From assembly GCF_900096565.1 (NCBI RefSeq), contig NZ_FMYP01000041.1:1-38567 (forward strand): DNA of 38,567 bases, written 5' to 3'. Positions 7,068 to 15,724 of this stretch are shown piece by piece. The translations under genes were made by a program, and so were the position numbers. The stretch is from Williamwhitmania taraxaci (lineage in GTDB: Bacteria; Bacteroidota; Bacteroidia; Bacteroidales; Williamwhitmaniaceae). Each line of letters opens with the position of its first letter. Within the stretch, counting starts at the first letter, position 1. The notes under the pieces are model-generated. The model was not told where the DNA came from. It searched no databases and worked only from the letters and a program-made list of their open reading frames with translations.

Positions 7068-7862
7068 TTAGCCTCCTATCTTTACGTTCAATCCAATGTT
7101 TTTAAAACGAGTAGCTACCTTCTCCACCCAATCACATGTAGGCTCGGTAACTCCAACCATCATATTTTCTAACTCCATTCGCTGATACTTTCCATTGGCA
7201 ATGGAATGATAGGGAAGAATATGCAGCTCGTTTAGCGCGGATAACTCCATAAAGAGATTCTTCATGGCGACTAGATTTTCCTCATCGTCATTCATTCCCG
7301 GTATCATTGGATAGCGGACAACTACTCGGCGTCCCTGTTTTACCAGATAGCGCAAGTTATGCAGCACCATATCATTCCTAACGCCCGTTAGCGATTGGTG
7401 CTTCACCGTATCCATGTGCTTAAGATCGTAAAGGAAAAGGTCGGTAAGCAGCGCAATTTGCTGGAAGGCCACATTGGGCGCGAACCCAGATGTATCAACG
7501 GCGGTATGAATCCCTTCCGCCTTCAATAAAGATAGTATCTCCACCAAAAAGGCTACCTGCTGCAGTGGCTCGCCACCCGATATAGTAACGCCCCCACCCG
7601 ATTCCTCATAGAATGCACGGTCCTTTAACGCTTCAACCAATACCTCTGCTGGCGACATGAAGCGGCCCAAAACCTCCTTCACCTTGATCTCCCGATCCTC
7701 GAGGCGGTAAATACGCTCCACCTCTTCGGGCATTTCCCGCCTACTTTCAGGATTATGGCACCATCGACAGCGGAGAGGGCATCCCTTCAAAAAAATAGTA
7801 GTGCGAATACCCGGACCATCGTGTACCGAGAATCGATGCATATCAAAAACCAATCCTTGCAT
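7068..7862 (-). CDS. hypE: Glycyl radical enzyme activase (radical SAM)
   Basis: A 264-residue radical SAM protein that installs the glycyl radical on HypD. The cluster motif CPLRCRWC (C28, C32, C35) binds the SAM-ligated [4Fe-4S] cluster, and GGVTISGGEPLQQ is the GGE SAM-binding segment. The N-terminal RFSVHDGPGIRTTIFLKGC is typical of PflA-type activases. Between the first cluster motif and the GGE segment there are no further cysteines. The ferredoxin-like insert with extra clusters found in many dehydratase activases is therefore missing, and the protein resembles the compact PflA form. It is the first gene of the operon, 4 nt ahead of hypD, and is expressed from the promoter(s) near 8102-8145. 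Confidence 0.87.
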   Translation of the reverse strand: MQGLVFDMHRFSVHDGPGIRTTIFLKGCPLRCRWCHNPESRREMPEEVERIYRLEDREIKVKEVLGRFMSPAEVLVEALKDRAFYEESGGGVTISGGEPLQQVAFLVEILSLLKAEGIHTAVDTSGFAPNVAFQQIALLTDLFLYDLKHMDTVKHQSLTGVRNDMVLHNLRYLVKQGRRVVVRYPMIPGMNDDEENLVAMKNLFMELSALNELHILPYHSIANGKYQRMELENMMVGVTEPTCDWVEKVATRFKNIGLNVKIGG

Positions 7863-7912
7863 AGCGCAAACGGTTTTATTCTATTAAAACGTGAGAAACC
7901 TAAATTACAAAC

Positions 7913-7954
7913 GGTCAGAATTGACCTAGCGAAAAAAGAAGAGAATGACCTAGC
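7913..7954. promoter_or_regulatory. Possible operator in the hypED leader
   Basis: A short palindrome GGTCA-GAAT-TGACC (7913-7926) is followed by a direct repeat: AGAATTGACCTAGC (7917-7930) and AGAATGACCTAGC (7942-7954), offset 25 bp. It lies between the predicted start of transcription (about 8095) and the hypE ATG (7862), so a bound repressor would act as a roadblock. The regulator is not known. Confidence 0.35.
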
Positions 7955-8101
7955 AAATCCAGCACTCAAAGAGGCCTTTGCCGAAGTTGTGGTAGAGCGA
8001 CTTGTATGCGATACAATTAACCATACAATTATCTTTCATACGAATCGGGTAGCAATATTCACCGTGAAATAGGAATAACCGGCCCAACTGATTTAGAATG
8101 T

Positions 8102-8145
8102 CAAAAATAGAAAAAGCAAAAATAGGAACAAAGTAAAAACGACAA
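8102..8145 (-). promoter_or_regulatory. Tandem promoters of the hypE-hypD operon
   Basis: On the minus strand, TTTG (8132-8129), a 19-nt spacer and TATTTTTG (8109-8102) match the Bacteroidota consensus exactly. A second set just upstream has TTG (8145-8143), an 18-nt spacer and TATTTTTG (8124-8117). Transcription from the first would start near 8095, leaving a leader of about 230 nt. Confidence 0.6.
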
Positions 8146-8154
8146 CCGAACAAG

Positions 8155-8166
8155 TGATATATATCA
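8155..8166. promoter_or_regulatory. FNR/CRP-like palindrome between hypED and nfnAB
   Basis: TGATATATATCA is a perfect 12-bp palindrome that fits TGAT-N4-ATCA, the core of FNR/CRP-family sites. Its centre is about 65 bp upstream of the predicted hypED transcription start, near the usual class I activator position. It sits in the 486-bp region between the divergent hypE and nfnA genes. I found no good promoter for nfnA beyond a weak TATATTTA at 8312-8319; the rest of the region shows nothing recognisable. Confidence 0.45.
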
Positions 8167-8348
8167 TATTTAAACTTCTGACCAACAAATATTTTAGCAG
8201 ACAATTAAAACAATCATCTTCATCAGTAAAACGTGGATAAACACACCAAGCGAACTGCATCCTATTGCATATCCACGATATTCTACCCGTCAACATTACT
8301 TGTTAATGCATTATATTTACCCAAAAACTAATTAACCCCACCGTTTCC

Positions 8349-9230
8349 ATGTTCAAAATAGTATCGAAGAGACTACTGGCACCGCATATCTACTTAATGG
8401 ACATTGAGGCTCCTCGAGTAGCAAAAGCAGCTCTTCCTGGACAGTTTGTTATTGTCCGGGTGCACGAAAAAGGCGAGCGAATTCCATTAACCATTGCCGA
8501 CTACAATGCAGAGGCAGGAACTGTAACCATAGTCACTCAAACGGTTGGGGCCTCCACCCGTTTAATTTGTGCCAAGGAAGAGGGAGAATTTCTTCTCGAT
8601 TTTGTGGGTCCGCTTGGAATGCCTTCGGAGTTAGTTAACGAAACCGACGAGCAACTTCGGGCAAGAAAGATTTTATTCATTGCAGGTGGCGTTGGAACGG
8701 CTCCAGTATATCCTCAAGTAAAATATCTTCACGGACGAGGCGTAAAGGTAGACGTGATTATTGGAGCAAAGGGCAAGGATGCTTTGATATTCCAAGACGA
8801 AATGAAATCCGTGGCCAATGAGGTATTTGTCGCTACCGACGATGGAAGCGTTGGATTTAAGGGGCTGGTAACCGACTTGCTTAAAGATTTAGTGCAGAAC
8901 AGAGGCAAACAATACGATTTGGTGGTTACCATCGGTCCAATGATAATGATGAAGTTTGTGGCGGCGCTCACACGGGAACTAAACATCCACACTATCGCCA
9001 GCTTAAACACCTTGATGGTCGACGGCACAGGCATGTGCGGAGCCTGCAGGGTAAGCATCGGAAATGAGATAAAGTTTACCTGCGTGGACGGGCCCGAATT
9101 TGACGCTCATTTGGTTAACTTTGATGAGGCCATGCGTCGTCAAAACATGTATCGAACCATTGAGGGAGTAAAGGACAAGGAGCTGGAAGAAAAAGATCAC
9201 AAGTGCAAAATTGGACGAGATGGCAAATAA
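8349..9230 (+). CDS. nfnA: NfnA-like FAD/NAD-binding [2Fe-2S] subunit of ferredoxin:NADP+ oxidoreductase
   Basis: A 293-residue protein of the dihydroorotate dehydrogenase electron-transfer/sulfide dehydrogenase type. The N-terminal FAD barrel carries ERIPLTIADY, the centre has FIAGGVGTAPVYPQ for NAD binding, and the C-terminal part has the [2Fe-2S] loop VDGTGMCGACRVSI followed by FTCVDGPEFD. In NfnA one cluster ligand is the aspartate before the first cysteine, and VDGTG fits this. With NfnB it performs electron-bifurcating exchange between NADH, ferredoxin and NADPH in anaerobes. The end overlaps the start of the next gene, so the two subunits are translationally coupled. SudB (sulfide dehydrogenase) is the alternative name for the same fold. 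Confidence 0.85.
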   Translation: MFKIVSKRLLAPHIYLMDIEAPRVAKAALPGQFVIVRVHEKGERIPLTIADYNAEAGTVTIVTQTVGASTRLICAKEEGEFLLDFVGPLGMPSELVNETDEQLRARKILFIAGGVGTAPVYPQVKYLHGRGVKVDVIIGAKGKDALIFQDEMKSVANEVFVATDDGSVGFKGLVTDLLKDLVQNRGKQYDLVVTIGPMIMMKFVAALTRELNIHTIASLNTLMVDGTGMCGACRVSIGNEIKFTCVDGPEFDAHLVNFDEAMRRQNMYRTIEGVKDKELEEKDHKCKIGRDGK

Positions 9231-10614
9231 GATACCCCGCGTTCCGGTAAGGGAACAGGATCCGAATAAGAGGAAGACTAACTTTGAGGAGGTTTGCTTT
9301 GGTTACAATACCGAAGAGGCATCGCTAGAAGCTACCCGCTGCATTCAGTGCAAAAAGCCTCGATGCGTTGATGCTTGTCCTGTATCGATAAACATACCTA
9401 AATTCATCAATGCCGTTAGCGAAGGAAACCATGCCGATGCTGCCCGCATTATTGCTGAAGATAGTAGCCTGCCAGCAGTTTGTGGTAGGGTTTGTCCCCA
9501 AGAGAGCCAATGCGAAGGCTCTTGCATTCTTGGAGTAAAAGGAGAACCCGTATCCATTGGAAAACTCGAACGCTTCGTGGCTGATTACAGCCGCGATCAT
9601 AACGTAGATTTGGGCAAACCCGGCCCACGTAACGGCTACAAAGTAGCAATTGTTGGAAGTGGCCCTGCCGGACTATCCTGCGCCAATGATTTGGCCAAAA
9701 TGGGATACTTTGTAAAAATATTTGAGGCTTTACATAAACCCGGTGGTGTATTGGAGTATGGCATACCCGAATTCCGTTTGCCAAAGGAACGAGTAGTAAA
9801 GCACGAAATAGACAACCTAAGAAAGTTAGGCGTTGAGATTGAGACCGACGTGGTGATAGGCAGAACCATTACCATCGATCAGCTCCTCAACCAAGAGGGA
9901 TTTCACGCCGTATTTTTAGGCTCCGGCGCAGGACTACCCAAGTTTATGCATATTCCGGGCGAAAATCTCAACGGCGTTGTTTCGGCCAACGAGTTTCTCA
10001 CCCGCAACAACCTCATGAAAGCATTCGACACGACCTACGACACCCCAATCTATATTGGGAAAAGGGTGGCTGTTGTGGGAGGGGGCAATGTTGCAATTGA
10101 TGCAGCCCGCACCGCCATACGCCTTGGCTCCGATGTTTCGCTCATCTACCGACGGTCCGAAAAAGAACTCCCTGCAAGAGTTGAGGAGGTTCATCATGCC
10201 AAGCAAGAGGGCTTAGAATTCCATATGCTTACCAATCCGATAGAAATTCTCGGCACCGACACGGGATGGGTTAAAAGTATTCGCTGCCTCAAGATGGAGT
10301 TGGGCGAACCCGACAAATCCGGCAGACGCAGCCCTGTTGAGATTCCAAACTCCGAGTTCAATATTGAAGTCGATGTGGTTATCATGTCGCTAGGAACATC
10401 CCCAAATCCCTTGATTGCCTCAACCACCCCGGGATTGGAAGTTAATAAGTGGAAGTGTATTGTAGCCGACGACCAAGGACAAACGAAGCGCGAAGGTGTA
10501 TTTGCTGGAGGCGATGCCGTTACCGGTGCTGCAACCGTAATTCTTGCGATGGGTGCTGGACGAAAAGCAGCGAAGGCTATCGATACCTACGTCACCAAGA
10601 AATTCAAGAAATAG
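9220..10614 (+). CDS. nfnB: NfnB-like subunit (glutamate-synthase small-chain family)
   Basis: A protein of about 464 residues in the NADPH-dependent glutamate synthase beta/NfnB/SudA family. The N-terminal domain has two cysteine groups for [4Fe-4S] clusters (CIQCKKPRCVDACPV, then CGRVCPQESQCEGSC). A first dinucleotide site VAIVGSGPAGLSCA binds FAD, and a second, VAVVGGGNVAIDAART, binds NADP(H). GVFAGGDAVTGAATVILAMG is the C-terminal FAD signature. There is no glutamate-synthase large subunit nearby, and the partner upstream is NfnA, so NfnAB is preferred over GltD. The ATG at 9220 (MANKIPRVPV) fits homologues better than the one at 9211; it overlaps nfnA by 11 nt. Confidence 0.85.
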   Translation: MANKIPRVPVREQDPNKRKTNFEEVCFGYNTEEASLEATRCIQCKKPRCVDACPVSINIPKFINAVSEGNHADAARIIAEDSSLPAVCGRVCPQESQCEGSCILGVKGEPVSIGKLERFVADYSRDHNVDLGKPGPRNGYKVAIVGSGPAGLSCANDLAKMGYFVKIFEALHKPGGVLEYGIPEFRLPKERVVKHEIDNLRKLGVEIETDVVIGRTITIDQLLNQEGFHAVFLGSGAGLPKFMHIPGENLNGVVSANEFLTRNNLMKAFDTTYDTPIYIGKRVAVVGGGNVAIDAARTAIRLGSDVSLIYRRSEKELPARVEEVHHAKQEGLEFHMLTNPIEILGTDTGWVKSIRCLKMELGEPDKSGRRSPVEIPNSEFNIEVDVVIMSLGTSPNPLIASTTPGLEVNKWKCIVADDQGQTKREGVFAGGDAVTGAATVILAMGAGRKAAKAIDTYVTKKFKK

Positions 10615-10644
10615 AGATAATCGTAAAGCACAATAATCGAGTTA

Positions 10645-10688
10645 ACAAATAGTTCGGGCCGTTGATAACAACGGCCCGAACTATTTGT
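10645..10688. terminator. Bidirectional terminator between nfnB and the sensor phosphatase
   Basis: A perfect 20-bp inverted repeat (10645-10664 with 10669-10688) around the loop ATAA; the core is AGTTCGGGCCGTTG. It separates two convergent genes and ends 4 nt short of the neighbouring stop codon, so it can serve both transcripts. Confidence 0.85.
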
Positions 10689-10692
10689 GACA

Positions 10693-13600
10693 CTATACTA
10701 ATTTTACCCCAATCACCAAGACATCGTCCACTTGTTCGTTGGAGCCTTGCCACTTATCGAGGATCTCTTCGAGCATAACGCCTTGTTCTACCATAGTTTT
10801 CTCTTGTATATCCCCAATCAACGCTTTGAATTTTCGCGCCATGAACTTTTTTCCAACTTCGCCCCCAAACTGATCAACAAAACCATCGGAGAATATGTAG
10901 AATGCCGAAATACCATCGAGAGATAGGGTATGATTGGTAAACGTAACTTCCTCATTTATATGAATACCCACCGGCATCTTATCGCCCTTAACTTCGCGCA
11001 CCAAACCATCCTGAATGTAATAGAGCGGGTTGTATGCTCCTGCAAACTCGAGAGTTCTATTCTCAAAATCAATAATGCAGAGGGCTATATCCATACCATC
11101 CTTTGAGCCACCTTCTACCCCACGCTGGGACAGAGTACTCATAATAAATGCTCTGAGTTTATTAAGAATTAAGGCAGGATTCAGATCGTCAATCTTCACT
11201 ACCACCTCGTTGAGGAAAGAAAGTCCAAGCATACTCATGAAGGCACCAGGCACACCATGGCCAGTGCAATCGGCAGCGGCAACAATAATCTTACCATGAT
11301 AGGAGGTTGTCCAAAAGAAGTCTCCACTAACGATATCGCGTGGACGAAACAGGATAAAGTGTTCCGGAAGAATTTCGTTTACAGCTTCACGCGAAGGCAT
11401 TGCAGCTATTTGAATCTTCTTAGCATACTCAATACTCTTGGTGATATTCTCACGCTGCTTGAATATATGATCACGCTGTGCCTCAATTTCATCACGTTGC
11501 GCTTCAATTTCTTCACTTTTCTGACTAATATCTTCATTCTGCTGCGCAAGGGCATCCCTCTGCGACTCCAACTCCTCTTTTTGTTCCTCAATTGTTTGCG
11601 TGCGTATTCGAACCTTTTGCTCGAGCACTATTTTATCGTGAAGCAGCCGTTGTTCCCTCACCCGAATGAAAAAGAAAACAAACACCAAGAAAACAAACAC
11701 ACAAATAGAGATAAACCATATCGATTTCCAGAAAGGAGGCTTAATGCGAAAGTTCAGTGCGTAAATAGAGCTTTGCCTACCAAGCAAATCCCTAGCCCTA
11801 ACTTTAAGGGAATAACTGCCAGAGGAAAAGAATGGGAAATCAATGATAGGACTAGAACTCCATGTTGTCCAACGACTCATTTTCCCATCAATAATATACT
11901 GATACTCGGTTGATTGTTCCTTAATATACGCTGGAGAGGCGAACTGTATCTTAAGCGAGTTGTTGGCATAGGTTAAAACGATATCATCCAGATCGAGCAA
12001 TTTTCCATCTCTATCCTCTGCCCATTTCACCACAAGAGGAATAGTGGCAGGGTTCTCGAATCCTTTTGGAACAGCAACCCTTCCAACCTCTTTAAAACCA
12101 TTTACGACCAGTAACTCGTTGGTTTTGTTTACGAATATGGCATTCACCCTATCGAACAAAGAAATAAATGGAGTATTTGGATTATCTATAACTCCTTTTC
12201 CGGAGTAGCACTTCCATGTCCGGTCGATGCACAACCATGAGATTTGATCCTGAGTTAAGATCATTTGCGAAACGGGATGCGGAAATTCAATGCTATCAAG
12301 CACAACACTGTTATTAACTTGATTGTATGTATAAACGTTTCCTGAGGAGATGATCCTTACTGCTCCCGAAATCTGTCGCACAATGGGCGAATCAAACCGC
12401 ATCCCATTTACCGGCAAATTCAAGGGCGCACCCTTCCCTCCAACTAAAACACGCAGCACCTTTGACTCTGTAGAAACCAACAGCTCGTCTATTGAGAGCT
12501 CCACGAGCGAGGTAGGAACATCATTACCCACAGAAATAGCCGAATTATACTTCCATACATTGCCCGTTTTTTCCAAAGAAGAAATACCATCATCGCCTCC
12601 AAGCCAAAGAAGAGATTTGTTTAAGGCAGAATGAGTTGCTATGCGAATATTTTTTCCTACAACGAGCGGCACTGAGGATTCTGAAGTAATCTCGAATACC
12701 CCGCGACTGGTAACAGCCAAGAGAGTCCCATTCAACTCCATCAACTGCTGGCATTTCCCCTCGACACCTAAAACTCTACGATAAACACGGCTAACTGACT
12801 GAAGTGTTATCACCTTCTTCTTCGAAACCCGAATGGTTTCTGGTGCTTTCGCTTCAGTTATTCCTCTATCGAAAGTCTTTACCTCCTCAGCCTTTTCTGT
12901 ATCGCTGCTAAACATGCGGCCAAAGAAACCCTTCTTCTTCTTATCTGTCAAAGTCTTACTTTCCACCGGAATTGATGGACTGGAAACTATCTTAGGAGAT
13001 TCAATCCGCTCCTTCACCGAAATTACAGTTTCCTTGTAATCCTTTTGCAGGGTTAAAACATATAAACCATCGCTCGTTCCAACGTAAAGCAAATTATCAA
13101 ATTCGGCCACAGAAAGCAGATTGCCACTTAAACCCGGATAGTGAGTAAACGTAGTTAGCGGCAATTTAAAATCAATACGTGAAACACCCATCCCATGAGC
13201 TAACCACAATCCATTTTGCCCATCGAGCCCAAGCGCAGAAATCTCATCATCGGGCAAACCAGCACTATAGTTAATCATGGCAACAGATTCACCCGTTCCA
13301 ATATCTACAACAACACTTCCCCCTAGCATTGTGGAAAGAGCCATATGTTTATCGTCAATCATTATCCCACCGGCGAGGTAACTCTCCTCTAGATAGGGTT
13401 GATCCTTAAGCATAACCTGAGACACATTTTTACCATCGAAGCGAAAAAGTTTATTATTGGAAAGACCAATAAAGACTGCCTTATTGTTTCCAAAAACAAA
13501 GTTAATGTCGACGAGATATGGCAAGCTAAGACTCAATGGAATAGCATGAGCCGAGCGAACTAAGAAGATATGGCTTTTGTTCTGAACAATAAAAAGTTTG

Positions 13601-14112
13601 CCGTTAAGAGTAAATGCATCGGTTACATAACGGGTACTATCCTGTTCGGAGTAAACCGATTTCAGCAATTCCGGTTCACCTGGCATTACCTGCATTATAT
13701 TTTGTGTTCCAATGGCATAAAGGTTCTGACCCTCCATCACAAATTTGTGGAAAAAATCGTTGACCTTTCCGATCACTGGCGTACTAATGAATGCGCCTTT
13801 AGATGCCCGTTTAAATGAAACAATCCCCTTTTCGGTGCTCACATATAGCTTAGCATGGTTGCAAAAAGCAATTGGACGATCCTTCAGTGGCAGCATTTCC
13901 CACCCATATCCATCGAAGGAATAAACACCTTTTTTGTTTAGGAAGAACATCTCCTGATTCTCGCCCTGAACAATACCCCACATCCTAGTCCCCAGTTGAG
14001 AAGGCACCTTATAGTGAGTAAGGTAGGGTAAGCCTGCTTGCCCTACCGTAGTTAAAGGGAACAATAAAAAATAGAAAAGAAACAAACTCAGGTAAGATGC
14101 TACTGTTTTCAT
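10693..14112 (-). CDS. Membrane sensor with beta-propeller, Y_Y_Y domain and SpoIIE-type PP2C phosphatase
   Basis: About 1139 residues. A clear signal peptide (MKTVASYLSLFLFYFLLFPL) makes 14112 the likely start, rather than 14142. A long periplasmic region with propeller-like repeats (for example NGLWLAHGMGVSRID) resembles Reg_prop sensors. It is followed by a Y_Y_Y-like segment, one transmembrane helix (WFISICVFVFLVFVFFFI), and a coiled coil with repeated EAQRDEIEAQRD. The C-terminal 240 residues are a SpoIIE/PP2C serine phosphatase, with SGDFFW, AADCTGHGVPGAFMSMLG and FSDGFVDQFGG carrying metal-binding aspartates. The usual histidine kinase output of such sensors is thus replaced by a phosphatase, which may act on an anti-sigma-factor antagonist. 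The propeller contains an unusual low-complexity insert (TDKKKKGFFGRMFSSD). Confidence 0.85.
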   Translation of the reverse strand: MKTVASYLSLFLFYFLLFPLTTVGQAGLPYLTHYKVPSQLGTRMWGIVQGENQEMFFLNKKGVYSFDGYGWEMLPLKDRPIAFCNHAKLYVSTEKGIVSFKRASKGAFISTPVIGKVNDFFHKFVMEGQNLYAIGTQNIMQVMPGEPELLKSVYSEQDSTRYVTDAFTLNGKLFIVQNKSHIFLVRSAHAIPLSLSLPYLVDINFVFGNNKAVFIGLSNNKLFRFDGKNVSQVMLKDQPYLEESYLAGGIMIDDKHMALSTMLGGSVVVDIGTGESVAMINYSAGLPDDEISALGLDGQNGLWLAHGMGVSRIDFKLPLTTFTHYPGLSGNLLSVAEFDNLLYVGTSDGLYVLTLQKDYKETVISVKERIESPKIVSSPSIPVESKTLTDKKKKGFFGRMFSSDTEKAEEVKTFDRGITEAKAPETIRVSKKKVITLQSVSRVYRRVLGVEGKCQQLMELNGTLLAVTSRGVFEITSESSVPLVVGKNIRIATHSALNKSLLWLGGDDGISSLEKTGNVWKYNSAISVGNDVPTSLVELSIDELLVSTESKVLRVLVGGKGAPLNLPVNGMRFDSPIVRQISGAVRIISSGNVYTYNQVNNSVVLDSIEFPHPVSQMILTQDQISWLCIDRTWKCYSGKGVIDNPNTPFISLFDRVNAIFVNKTNELLVVNGFKEVGRVAVPKGFENPATIPLVVKWAEDRDGKLLDLDDIVLTYANNSLKIQFASPAYIKEQSTEYQYIIDGKMSRWTTWSSSPIIDFPFFSSGSYSLKVRARDLLGRQSSIYALNFRIKPPFWKSIWFISICVFVFLVFVFFFIRVREQRLLHDKIVLEQKVRIRTQTIEEQKEELESQRDALAQQNEDISQKSEEIEAQRDEIEAQRDHIFKQRENITKSIEYAKKIQIAAMPSREAVNEILPEHFILFRPRDIVSGDFFWTTSYHGKIIVAAADCTGHGVPGAFMSMLGLSFLNEVVVKIDDLNPALILNKLRAFIMSTLSQRGVEGGSKDGMDIALCIIDFENRTLEFAGAYNPLYYIQDGLVREVKGDKMPVGIHINEEVTFTNHTLSLDGISAFYIFSDGFVDQFGGEVGKKFMARKFKALIGDIQEKTMVEQGVMLEEILDKWQGSNEQVDDVLVIGVKLV

Positions 14113-14339
14113 TAGCGTAACGATGAGAGGAGAACGCTGCAAATTAGTATAAAAAAAGAAGACAGTAACGAGAGGTGATCAACTTTCAATAATAAATATA
14201 ACTAAGTCTCTCAATTCTAATAATTGTAATGTTCAAAGACCCTCAACACATAAAACAACTTAGAATATTTAAAAAAAAGAGCAATAGGGTTGAAAAACCA
14301 TCAAAAATTCAATCTTTGCAAAAGATAAAACAACCTACT

Positions 14340-15635
14340 ATGAGTCAGAATCTCAATCAAGTTCCAGCAAAAAAAGGATTTAGCAAAAACTACTGGACCG
14401 TTATTCTCATGGAGTTCTTCGAGCGAGGCTCTTACTACGGAGTAATGTCCGTTCTTTCCGTCTACCTTGTGCTGAGTACCACTGAAGGCGGCTTAGGGTT
14501 CAGCAAGGAGAGCGTTGGAGTAATAAAAAGCACCATAACACCGCTGCTATACTTTCTGCCCATCCTCTCGGGTGCCATAGCGGACAGGTATGGATACCGA
14601 AAAACGCTCTTTTTTGCCTTCGCGGTAATGAGCACTGGATACTTTCTCACGAGCCAGATGACCTCATACACCCCGGTATTTCTCAGCTTGATTTTTATGG
14701 CAGTAGGAGCCGGATTTTTCAAGCCTATTATCTCTGGAACAATTGCTCGCGAAACCAACGAAAGCAACTCCTCGCTGGGTTTTGGTATATACTACTGGTC
14801 CATAAACATGGGGGCCTTTCTGGTTCCGCTATTGCTGATTCCCTACCTCAAAAGTTTCTCCTGGACATATATATTCCTAATGGCAGGCTTTGGGACCGGA
14901 TGGCTGCTCCTAGTAAACTTCTTTATTTACAAAGAACCAGCCCGACCTAAGACAGGAAAATCAGTTGGCCAAGTACTTGCCGATGCAGTGCTTGTTTTAA
15001 AAGACTATCGTTTCATTCTGATGATCATTATTTATAGCGGTTTTTGGATATTGTATTTCCAGATGTTCGACTCCGTTCTTTGGTTCCTCAAGGAAAAGAT
15101 CGACACCACTCCGGTAAATGGCGCGATAAATAGTATGCTTTCCCTATTTATAGATAAACCCAACTGGCATTTTGATGCAGAGCACGTTACCGTAGTAAAT
15201 GCGTTAACCATTATCTGCCTTCAGCTGGTTATTTCCAAGATTGTAAACAAGTTCAAGGCATTGCCTACCATGATATTTGGCATTGGACTTGGAACCATGG
15301 GTATTGCCATGCTGGCCATCTCCTCCAACGTTTGGGTATTCATCTTCGGGCTTTTCATCTTCTCTCTGGGGGAAATGACCGCACATCCCAAATTTATATC
15401 CTACGTGGGGCTTATTGCTCCACCCGACAAGAAGGCACTCTATCTCGGCTACTCCTTTCTTTATGGCGTAATTGGCAGCGGTGTTGGCGGCATATTGGGA
15501 GCAACCCTCTACGTTTCGTTGGTTGAGAAACAAAACAATGGTTTTGCTTTCTGGGGTATCTTCGTGCTCATTGGCATCGCTACCATGATAGGGCTACTAC
15601 TGTTCAATAAATTCTTGGCGCCACGAAAGAGTTAG
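14340..15635 (+). CDS. POT-like major facilitator transporter
   Basis: About 431 residues with 12 predicted membrane helices. The N-terminal EFFERGSYYGVM contains the ExxER motif on helix 1 of proton-dependent oligopeptide transporters, and GAGFFKPIISGTIARE matches the POT segment GxFKPxIS. Between helices 2 and 3 is the MFS signature GAIADRYGYRKT. The function is probably proton-coupled peptide or related solute uptake across the inner membrane. An in-frame ATG exists at 14229, but the added 37 residues are basic and unlike the family, so the ATG at 14340 (MSQNLNQVPAKKGF) is preferred. It stands alone between the sensor phosphatase and lysO genes. Confidence 0.75.
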   Translation: MSQNLNQVPAKKGFSKNYWTVILMEFFERGSYYGVMSVLSVYLVLSTTEGGLGFSKESVGVIKSTITPLLYFLPILSGAIADRYGYRKTLFFAFAVMSTGYFLTSQMTSYTPVFLSLIFMAVGAGFFKPIISGTIARETNESNSSLGFGIYYWSINMGAFLVPLLLIPYLKSFSWTYIFLMAGFGTGWLLLVNFFIYKEPARPKTGKSVGQVLADAVLVLKDYRFILMIIIYSGFWILYFQMFDSVLWFLKEKIDTTPVNGAINSMLSLFIDKPNWHFDAEHVTVVNALTIICLQLVISKIVNKFKALPTMIFGIGLGTMGIAMLAISSNVWVFIFGLFIFSLGEMTAHPKFISYVGLIAPPDKKALYLGYSFLYGVIGSGVGGILGATLYVSLVEKQNNGFAFWGIFVLIGIATMIGLLLFNKFLAPRKS

Positions 15636-15724
15636 GAATCAATAAGACTTATAGAAACCGAGGAAAGATAACAGACTAACGTTACAATGAACGCCAAACC
15701 GGGGGTAGCTGAAAAAGAGGAATA

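Noticed and set aside
7755-8072. Plus-strand open frame between hypE and nfnA
   Set aside because: It overlaps the start of hypE antisense and the regulatory region; no protein features.
9220-10614. Glutamate synthase small subunit GltD
   Set aside because: No large subunit is present and the partner gene is NfnA-like, so NfnB is the better call.
11257-11913. Plus-strand 218-codon open frame inside the sensor phosphatase gene
   Set aside because: Antisense shadow of the coiled-coil and phosphatase-encoding region; composition is an artefact of the repeats.
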